Shown here piece by piece: positions 6,744-14,297 of a stretch of DNA of 15,864 nt. The notes beneath the pieces were generated by a model that worked only from the letters and a program-made list of their open reading frames with translations, was not told where the DNA came from and made no database searches. Source of the DNA: Armatimonadaceae bacterium (GTDB lineage Bacteria; Armatimonadota; Armatimonadia; Armatimonadales; Armatimonadaceae); contig JAUJNC010000102.1 of NCBI GenBank assembly GCA_030446525.1, positions 1 to 15,864 of the forward strand. Direction: 5' to 3'. Position 1 is the first letter of the stretch. Every line of letters begins with the position of its first letter. The position numbers and the translations under genes are program-made.

Positions 6744-8631
6744 CTACCGGCGGCGCAACACGATTCGCAGCGGCTTGGCGGCAGGTGTCCGCCCTTCGCC
6801 GTTGTGGAGCCGGAAACGACTTCGCCCTCGCCCTCGAACGCGCTGGGAATGGTGACGATGCCCCGCGCGTCCGTCGCAAACTCACCGTTGGTGCGCCACT
6901 GCTTGTTGATGAGGTTGTCGATGCACAGAAAAGCTGGGCTTGGGCGAGCCGTCTTGGCGCAAAAAGCCGCGCGCGCGCTCAGCGCGCTCGCGCTTCAATC
7001 CGAAAGGTTCCAGATCACGACACCGATGACATTCAGGTGCGAGTAGGCCAGCTTGTAAAGGTTTCCATCTCTGCTTGTCGAGCTTCGCCTTCAGGCGTAG
7101 TGGGCCACGAGCCGTCGGGCCGTTTCTGGCCGGACATGATGCTCAACTCCGATAATAAAACGGGCCGTTTCTGAGCTTAGGCGTTCAAGTAATGTCCAAA
7201 GGCGCTTGGGGCTGCCGCCCAGACGCCGCTATGCGTTTGCTGACCGATGATGTCAATGGGCGCACCGGCTTCGATGAGCCGCTTGAGCAGGTCGTAGGTC
7301 AGCGGTGTCGCATCGTAGTCGTTGACAGCCTGAACATGGGGGTTGAGGCGCGAACTCCCTTGAGGTAGTGCGTCACCAACGCAATGTTGGCCTTGATCCA
7401 CTTGATCCACAATGTCGGTGAGCGGGTTTTGGAAACGATCCCACTGTATTAGCTCGTTCCCTTTTGTCCACATCGGACAATTGCGGGAGTATCGTCTTGG
7501 AGGCTGTTGAAACCGTGTATCCATCAACTGACGCATTTCGGCGATGAGACACGGCTGGTTTGATGAACCAACGCGGCAAGGCATTTGTCTGGTTCCAGAA
7601 GATGGTGTGACCACGCGGGGTAATGCCGTTTTCCTTGAGCCATTGGATTCTGTGCAGTTCCGCTTCATGTTGATACTGCCCGCGCTGCGGCTCGTAGCTG
7701 CCCCAGTAAGAACTGCACCGTTGAATAGTTAAACAGCCCGCAGATACGCTTCGCGGTGGCGTTTGTCGATTTCGGCTTCCTCAGGGCGCGGCAGGTTCAC
7801 CACCCTGGTACGATCCGAACCGAACTTAAAACCATGTCGTAGATGTTTGACCTGCACTTTTTGATTCGCCGGGGAACTTGCCATTGGCGTCCGCCACCTG
7901 AACTGTCAGCGGCCCCGTCCGGCGTATTTGCGGATACGCGCGTCAATTTCTGCAACCAGTGCTTCCTCATCAACCGGCGGCACCTCAGGCCCGCGCCGGG
8001 CTTCGAGCTCGCGCCGCTCCATGGGCGTCAGCGCCGCCCCGCCCGTGGGACGTAAACTCGCCCCGGCTGCGAGCAACGTGCCGGAGTCACGCAGCTCGAT
8101 AACAAAGAGGGTCTCGCTTTTCTGGTTTGTCGGCAGTGCGGGGCCGGCGGCCAGGGTCGACATGACGGTTTGCGGATCGGGCAGAAACGCGATGCCGGAA
8201 ACCGGGGTCCATACCTTCGGCTCCAGTGTGAGACGCCGCGCGCCGTAGACCGTGCCGGGGCGCGACGCCAAGCGGACCTGCACCTGGACCTGCATCTTTG
8301 CATCAGCCTTGAGCTGCACGCGAAAACGGTACGAACCCGGCGCAGGCGTGGCCAAGTTCTGCGCCAGCCGCGCCCGCGCTTCTCCGGGCGCCTTGGCCAC
8401 CGTGATCTTCTGTGCCGGGGCAGTATCTGGTCCTTCTGTGGAAGCGACCGAGAACTCTGGGGCTGTCCTCAGTCCCTGTGAAGCGTCGTGCCAGTGCGTT
8501 GCGAGCTTCCCGTCCCCCGGTGCGCGGAAGTCGCCGTTCTTGAGAAAGCTCCTGCGCTTCAACGGGAGGGCAACCACGATGCTCCAGCAGGGCGCCGCTG
8601 CCAAGGAAGCTAAGGAAAAGACTATTTGCAT
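6744..8631 (-). pseudogene. CBM-GH10 endo-1,4-beta-xylanase-like gene with multiple frameshifts
   Basis: The first 241 codons are open: a signal peptide, then a CBM4/9-like beta-sandwich (from about residue 32, FLKNGDF) and a linker ending EIDARIRKYAGRGR followed by stop. The GH10 barrel continues in other frames: GPLTVQVADANGKFPGE, VKHLRHGFKFGSDRTRVV, YWGSYEPQRGQYQHEAELHR, then WLKENGITPRGHTIFWNQ. The acid/base Glu is in GNELIQWDRFQNP (codon 7453-7455) and the nucleophile Glu in LLSELSIMSGQKRPDGSW (codon 7147-7149), 102 codons apart as expected. The C-terminal part ends LRIVLRRR with TAG at 6744. At least seven frame changes, and an in-frame TAA at 7177-7179 just before the nucleophile, prevent full-length translation. 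The original enzyme would cut xylan or a similar beta-1,4 glycan outside the cell. The ATG lies 1 bp after the preceding gene's stop, so the two were co-transcribed. Consensus errors are an alternative to real decay. Confidence 0.85.
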
Positions 8632-8632
8632 T

Positions 8633-9704
8633 TCAGTCCGTCCTCATGTTCTTTGTTTGGGAAACACGCTCCCAGATCGAGTCGTTCGCCCGTGTCATGG
8701 CGTCCGTCAGGCCACTGCGGGAGCTGCTCATAACGGTCGCGCAAACCGGCGCCGCGGACGTGGTTTCAAGATAGGCTCCGCAATAATGCCATCCGATTAC
8801 GAACGGCGCGGCGAACGACGCCTCCATCATCTCCCCGTAGACTTGCCCTGCTCTTCGAACGAGTTCACGACGCCCCGGGACGGCAGCGTCGACAGGATAG
8901 GCTTGCCTTGACGACATCTCGTGCCCAGCGCGCTAGATCGGGCAGCATTTGTGGCACCGAGGCGAAAGTATTGGAAGCTGAGCACATCGACGTAGCGGGC
9001 CGCGATGCGGGACTACCTCGTCGAGGGAGCAGCGCCCTTCCTCCAGGCGATCCCCCAGCAGCAGGTGGTGGAGATCGCGGCAGCGGATGGCGTCCGCGTC
9101 ACCTGGTAGTACCGCTCGACCGCGGCGCAAATCCGCCTGCCCGACTCGCTTTTCAGACAATCAGGGTCGAACCACTTTGAATCCGGATTGGCGCTCGGAT
9201 GCACAGTTCGGGCCAGTCGCTATAAAGTAGCCGATCAAGTTCGGATCGTCGGCCATGTCGCGCAGTCGCGACGGGCGACATAGTCACCACTCGGAAACCT
9301 TCCGCTCATGACGTTCGGATAACGCGTTTCGACATCCCAATGATGCACCTCGGCAAAGGCAGCAGGTGGCAATACGGCATGCCGGCGGCGCGCGTTCGGT
9401 GGTTGTCCACGAGGCGCTGTGCCGGCGAATTTCCGGTGTCCGGATAACCACCTCCTGTGTCCAGCCGATGGTGTTGACCCCATCGTCAGGTCCGGCACTG
9501 CGGCTTCACGAATCAGCGGCAGGCGTCGCCACCGTACTTGTTTTTCCATATGGACAAATTGTCCTGGTAGCGCAAAGGTGCCGAGTCGATGTGGTTCAAG
9601 CCGATAGAGAAGAACGGTTCTCCCGTGGGCGTCGTAAACCAGTGCCGTCCTGCACCCTCGGCGACTCGAAAAAATGATCACACACAGCGGGTAATCTTAT
9701 TCAT
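8633..9704 (-). pseudogene. Agarase-like TIM-barrel glycoside hydrolase gene with multiple frameshifts
   Basis: Starting near ATG 9704, the frames give FFRVAEGAGRHWFTTPTGE, PFFSIGLNHIDSAPLRY, then GVNTIGWTQEVVIR, YCHLLPFAEVHHWDVETRYP, MADDPNLIGYF, LHHLLLGDRLEEG, ARYVDVLSFQYF, and finally APFVIGWHYCGAYLE and ANDSIWERVSQTK with TGA at 8633. The order and motifs (GLNHID, NTIGW, DDPNLIGYF, VLSFQYF, GWHYCG) match the agarase-like hydrolases seen in Planctomycetota and related phyla. The true substrate of most such proteins is unknown, so galactan cleavage is only a possibility. Several frameshifts and stops (for example after KNKYGGDACR) break it. It follows the sulfatase pseudogene by 9 bp and precedes the GH10 start by 1 bp. 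No clear signal peptide survives at the 5' end, where a TGA interrupts the eighth codon. Confidence 0.75.
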
Positions 9705-9713
9705 CAGCCTATC

Positions 9714-11182
9714 TCACCTTGACGGTATCTCCCTCGAAGGCAGAATGCGCTTTTGCTCGTTTTCGAGCCGCTGCTTCATCTGGGCCACGATCGCGGCGTA
9801 CCTGGCGTCCTGAGCCAGATTGCGGTACTCGCGCGGGTCGCTCAGGTCGTAGAGCATCGCCCCGTCCTTGCCCGCGCCTGTCCGTACTCCACGTAGTGCC
9901 CACCGCTCGTGCGCACCGAACGCGCCGGATCGCTTTGCTTGCCGCATCATCAGGTTGCTCGGCGTAGGCGTCAGCCAGTACGGTGAAGGCGGCTCGGTTC
10001 AGGGTGCGTCCGGCCGAGCGAGCAGCGGAGCGAGGCTGGCGCCCTGCAGGCCGCCGGGATCAGACCCCGCACAGATCCACCAGGGTCGGGTAGATGTCCA
10101 GCAATTCGACCACGCGCGGGGACTTGGCGCCTGCCGTCTTGCCCGGCGCCGCGACGATCAAAGGCGCATGGATCGATTCCTCCCATAGTTTCATCTTCTC
10201 CCAGGCGCCGCCGTGCTCCCAGGTTGTAACCATGATCGCTGAAAAAGCGACTACCGTGCTGTCCACAGCTTCAGCTTGTCCATCTGATCCAAAGCACGCC
10301 CACCTGCGCATCCACGAACGAAATACAGGCGTAGTAGGGCGTATGGCCTGACGCCAGTCGAGATTCGCTGGGCAGGGTTGCGCCGAACGGGCCTCGAGCC
10401 GGTTTCCGGAACCTGTGCCAGGTGCCCTTGCAGTTCGTCGGGGAGTCGTATGTCTTCGGGCTTGTACAGGTCGAAATACTTCTTGGGCGCTTCCCACATC
10501 AGGTGCGGCTTGTAGAAGCCTGCGGCCAAAAAGAAGGGCGCGCCGGTTTGGCTCGGTCCTCTACGCGGCTTTACCCGCGATACGGCGGGCGGTCGCGCCA
10601 TCCGTGGTGTCTTTGTCCGAAACATCGAGTTCGACCCTCGAAATTGCGTGTCCCCGTCCCGTGATGACGCCACTGCGGGCGTCTCGGACGCCCCCTTGAC
10701 GCCACCCTTTTCCTGAGGTTCCATGCACAGGGGTCGTTCACAGGAGCCCCTTTTCATGCTCGGCGTCTCATGAAAAACTTTGCCGATGCTGGCCGTGAAA
10801 TAGCCGTTGTCCTTGAAGTGGTCGGGCAGGAATACGGCGTTGGGCAGGTAGGTGCGCGGCGGCATCGCGCAGGTTCAGAACGCGTGCTGTCGCGGCGGCC
10901 CGACAAAGCGAAACGCGCGACAGGTTGCGCAACGGGAACTGACAGTACGACCGTTCGAACGACGCCACCTTGCCAGACGGTCGATATGGGGTGTCTTGAC
11001 AGCCGGGTTGCCGTAGCAGCCGAGCGCGTTGTTCAGATCATCGACCGCGATGAACAGCACGTTCAGCTTCGAGGCGGCTGCGCCGAGACGGCGCACCGCC
11101 AGCAAAGACGACAGCAGTCCGGATGACGAGCAGAACGATGCGCCGACTGCTTTGCCGTGGCGAAGCCGGACGTTGAGGTCGT
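9714..11182 (-). pseudogene. Broken iduronate-2-sulfatase-like gene with altered catalytic motif
   Basis: In changing frames it reads [123 protein letters not shown], and MLYDLSDPREYRNLAQDA with TGA at 9714. It is a paralogue of the neighbour at 11190-12696. Where that gene has CNPSR, this one has RNLSR: the cysteine needed for formylglycine is Arg and the Pro is Leu. Many frameshifts are also present. The likely start codon (11182-11180), placed after AAAAGGAAAACC, reads ACG instead of ATG. Both substitutions and indels therefore point to a dead gene, unless the consensus here is poor. The 3' half shares an 83-bp perfect repeat with its neighbour. Confidence 0.85.
10067..10149. repeat. 83-bp direct repeat, copy 1
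   Basis: Identical over all 83 bases to 11520-11602. It encodes the sulfatase segment around [18 protein letters not shown]. After a single extra C in this copy, identity resumes for at least 20 more bases. Elsewhere the two sulfatases differ at many positions, so this tract looks homogenised. Confidence 0.95.
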
Positions 11183-11189
11183 GGTTTTC

Positions 11190-12696
11190 CTTTTCGGTGC
11201 CGCGACTTCCCCGGCAGGCTTGATCCGCGCCTGCTCGCGCTGGAGCCGCTGCTTCATCTCGGCGACCGTTGCACGGCGTGCAGGGTCGCCCGCCAGGTTT
11301 TTGTGCTCGCGCGGGTCGCTGCTGTGGTCGTAGAGCATCGCCCCCTCCGCGCCCCCTCCCCGTACTCGACGTAGTGCCAGCGCTCGTGCGCACCGAACGC
11401 GCCGGATCAGCACGCCTCAGCATCCGCAAGAACGGTGAAGGCCGCGCGCTCCGGCGCGTCGGTTTGGAAAGCAGCGGAGCAAGGAACTGGCGCCCTGCAG
11501 GCCGCCGGGATCGGGCAGACCGCACAGATCCACCAGGGTCGGGTAGATGTCCAGCAATTCGACCACGCGCGGGGACTTGGCGCCTGCCGTCTTGCCCGGC
11601 GCGCGACGATCAAAGGCGCATGAATCGGTCACTCACCAGTTTCATCTTCTCTGAGCGCCGCCCGTGCTCTGAGTTTGGCAACCATGATCATGAAAAACAC
11701 GACTACCGTGCTGTCCCACAGCTTCAGCTTGTCCATCTGATCCAAAAGCACGCCCACCTGCGCGTCCACAAACGAGACGCAGGCATAGTACGCCGCGATC
11801 GCTTCGCGCCAATCCGCGTCGGAAAGGGGGGGGATCTTCGAATTACGAATGGCGTAGTTTTTGGCGGGGAACGGTACCTGGGCCAGATGGCCCGCCGGTT
11901 CCTCCGGCAACGGGATGGTCTTGGGGTCGTACAGGTCGAAGTACTTCTTGGGCGCGTCCCACATCAGGTGCGGACGCAGAAATCCCGCGGCAAGGAAAAA
12001 AGGTTGCCCGCTTTTTGCCCGCTCCTCCAAAAGCGCGGCGACACGGCGCGCCCCTTTGCCGTCTCCGGTCATCTCGTCGGGCGCATCGTACACGCTCCAG
12101 CGCAGCCCCGACGGCGCGCCGCCGATGATACGCAGCGAGGTGCCGCGCCCGTGGACCACTTTATGCCGCACGACCGTTTTTTCCAAGTCGCGGCTCGGAA
12201 GGCTCCTTTCCGACAAGTTCCAGGAGAGCGGGTCGTTGTCCGTGCCCTTCATGGCCGCTGACTGGTGGTAGATCTTGCCGACGCGGGCAGTATAGTAGCC
12301 GTTGTTTTTGAAATGTTCAGGCAGGAACACGGCGTTGGGCAGATGGGTGCGTGGAAGTGTTTGGAGATCCAAAACGCGCGTGGTGTCGGGGCGCCGACCT
12401 GCCAGGAGCGAGACGCGCGACGGATTGCACAGGGGAAACTGACAGTAGGAGCGCTGGAACACGACGCCGCGCTTTGCCAATCGCTCGATATTAGGCGTTT
12501 TGACAACTTTGTTGCCGTAAACACTCAGGGCGGTGTTTAGATCGTCCACCGCGATGAACAGCACGTTGGGCCTGCGCGGCGGCGTGGAAGCCTTCTGAGC
12601 GACAGCAGGCATATCGAGAACAAACAAGGCTGCCGCAATCCCGGCCCAGGCCGCGATGCGGCGACGCATTGCCTGCGAGTGTACGTTCATTTCCAT
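11190..12696 (-). pseudogene. Iduronate-2-sulfatase-like gene, frameshifted in its last third
   Basis: The first 340 or so codons are intact: signal peptide (about residues 10-34), metal-binding DD at 51-52 in [12 protein letters not shown], active-site CNPSR at 90-94, GKIYH, FFLAAGFLRPHLMWDAPKK and LLDQMDKLKLWDSTVVV. At about 11690 a one-base loss in the codons before DHG shifts the frame, and translation ends at 11629 (355 residues). Further downstream the lost part is still visible: [16 protein letters not shown], then [20 protein letters not shown] and [10 protein letters not shown], ending near 11190. The truncated product lacks the second metal site and the tail, so it should be inactive. 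GGGAG upstream supports the ATG at 12696, which lies 3 bp after the preceding stop. A recent frameshift or a sequencing error are both possible; the 5' two-thirds shows no decay. Confidence 0.85.
11520..11602. repeat. 83-bp direct repeat, copy 2
   Basis: Identical to 10067-10149. In this copy the following base is missing relative to copy 1 (one C fewer at 11602/11603), which puts the downstream codons out of frame. Confidence 0.95.
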
Positions 12697-12699
12697 GGT

Positions 12700-14292
12700 T
12701 CATTCTCCCGTTTTGTGCGAAACCAGGTTGCCGTCCCCGCCGCGCTGGACCTCCACCAGATGCAAGACGCACCGTTCGTCGGCTTTGAGCACGATGTCGC
12801 CGCCCGCGGCGGGGACGGCAAGCACGGCTTCCTGCCAGCGCCCGGTGTTTCGCCTGGTGACAACGTGCGTGGACGGCTTTTCGCCCGCGTTCCATGTCAC
12901 CGTCAAAGGCTTCGTGCCGCTGTCAAGGTAGACCACACGGAGGCGACAGGGCTGGTTCTTCAGGCTTCGGGCGAAGGCAGGATCGAGCGCGAAACGCATC
13001 TGCTGTCCCGGCAGCAGCGCCCGCGCCCAGGCGCCGTACCGCTGATCCCGTGGCCCGACGTTCGCGACGGCATCCGTACCCGCTTGCGGATCCGGCACCC
13101 GGCGCATCAAGAACGTGTAGTCGCCCTTGAGAAGGTTGCCCTCGCGCAGCGCCACCCACGCGCCCGGCGATTGGGCGGGGCTGGCATGATAGCCGGCGTA
13201 GCGGGCGGCGAAGCGGAACGCGGCGTCGAACTCCGGCTCCTGTTGCGCCCGCGCCAGATCCTTGCCGTAGACGGCGATAAACGAGATACCGCAGTGCAGA
13301 TCTTGGAGCAAACGCCAATAGTTGAACTGGGCGGGGGTTTGGCCCAGCTTTTCCCGCTGATTGTTGCCCTGGGGCCAGCCCTGGGCGGTCATCCAGGATT
13401 CGGCGTAACCCACCGTCTTCCCCGTGCGGCAATAGCGCAGAAACGTTTCGGTCCGTTGCGCGACGTCCTGGCTGCGCGGCTCACTGTCCGTGGAGGTGTG
13501 AAACAGCCCCAGATCGCCCGTCTCGAACTTTTTCATGATCTCCGGCGGGAGGGCCTGCAGGCTGTTGTTGCGCACGAAGATGCGAATGTCGGGCGCGAAC
13601 GCCTTGACATACGTTCCGACCACGGCCCGCCGGTACTCGTCCGCGGTCCGGTCGGTGAACGGCGCGTCATGGCGATGCCCGTTCGGCGCGGGCGTCCAGG
13701 TCTTGGGGTCCCAGAACTTGGGCGGGACGTGGACGTGCTCGGTGCCGATGGCGTTGAAGTTGAGGCGCACGCCCAGGACGGCGGCGCGGTACGGCGAGGC
13801 GCGCAGGTGCTTGCCATAGGCCGCGAGGAAGTCCAGATAGTGCCGGACGTAGATCGGGTCCCAGTATTGCAGCGTTCCCTGCGGGTCCAGGACCTGGGGC
13901 GACACCTTTTCCTTGAGCACGGCGACGCGCTCGTACAGGTAGCGCGGGCGATGGTTGCCGTTGACCTGTACGGTCGCCTTTTTCCCCTTGCCATGATACT
14001 CCTTGAGCTGCGCGTCCATCCGGCTGAAATCGTACTTCCCCGGTTCCGGCTCCACCTCCGCCCATTGCAGCACGATCTGACCGCCCTGCACGAAGGGCAG
14101 TTCCAGCAGGGCGGGTTGTTCTTCAAACCAGATCGCGTACAGGCCGCGGTCAGGGTCGGGCGTGGTCGTGGCCGCGTGTGCTCCGGTTGCGAATCCGTGC
14201 GACAGCAGCAGAAGCGCGAGAGCGGCACAATGCAGGCGTGCTTGACGGGTACCACCGTCGTTCGTGAGAAATCGTTGTCGGGTAATCTTCAT
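12700..14292 (-). CDS. Secreted TIM-barrel glycoside-hydrolase-like protein (530 aa)
   Basis: A probable extracellular glycan-active enzyme. Residues 1-40 form a signal peptide (hydrophobic ALALLLLSHGFATGAHA). GLYAIWFEEQP and IVLQWAEVEPEPGKYDFSRM (about 50-92) look like the first barrel strands of GH42/GH-A type proteins, in which the text describing the substrate path is followed by a PGKYDFS turn. Candidate catalytic acids are Glu185 in LNFNAIGTEHVHVP and Glu298 in TVGYAESWM, placed as expected for strands 4 and 7. From about 430, PGQQMRFALDP to VLHLVEVQR resembles a C-terminal beta-sandwich. I cannot assign a family number with confidence. I chose ATG 14292, 5 bp after the preceding sulfatase stop and following TAGGA; an upstream in-frame extension would overlap that sulfatase. 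The next sulfatase starts 3 bp after its stop, so it belongs to the same operon. Confidence 0.85.
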   Translation of the reverse strand: MKITRQRFLTNDGGTRQARLHCAALALLLLSHGFATGAHAATTTPDPDRGLYAIWFEEQPALLELPFVQGGQIVLQWAEVEPEPGKYDFSRMDAQLKEYHGKGKKATVQVNGNHRPRYLYERVAVLKEKVSPQVLDPQGTLQYWDPIYVRHYLDFLAAYGKHLRASPYRAAVLGVRLNFNAIGTEHVHVPPKFWDPKTWTPAPNGHRHDAPFTDRTADEYRRAVVGTYVKAFAPDIRIFVRNNSLQALPPEIMKKFETGDLGLFHTSTDSEPRSQDVAQRTETFLRYCRTGKTVGYAESWMTAQGWPQGNNQREKLGQTPAQFNYWRLLQDLHCGISFIAVYGKDLARAQQEPEFDAAFRFAARYAGYHASPAQSPGAWVALREGNLLKGDYTFLMRRVPDPQAGTDAVANVGPRDQRYGAWARALLPGQQMRFALDPAFARSLKNQPCRLRVVYLDSGTKPLTVTWNAGEKPSTHVVTRRNTGRWQEAVLAVPAAGGDIVLKADERCVLHLVEVQRGGDGNLVSHKTGE

Positions 14293-14297
14293 TGTTC

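Noticed and set aside
10067..11602. The 83-bp repeats as ends of a mobile element
   Set aside because: They lie at the same place within two homologous genes, with coding sense, and there is no transposase or terminal inverted repeat.
9714..12696. Programmed frameshifting as the reason for the broken sulfatases
   Set aside because: There are many shifts at unrelated positions and in both directions, no repeated slippery motif or downstream structure was seen, and the catalytic motif of one copy is lost.
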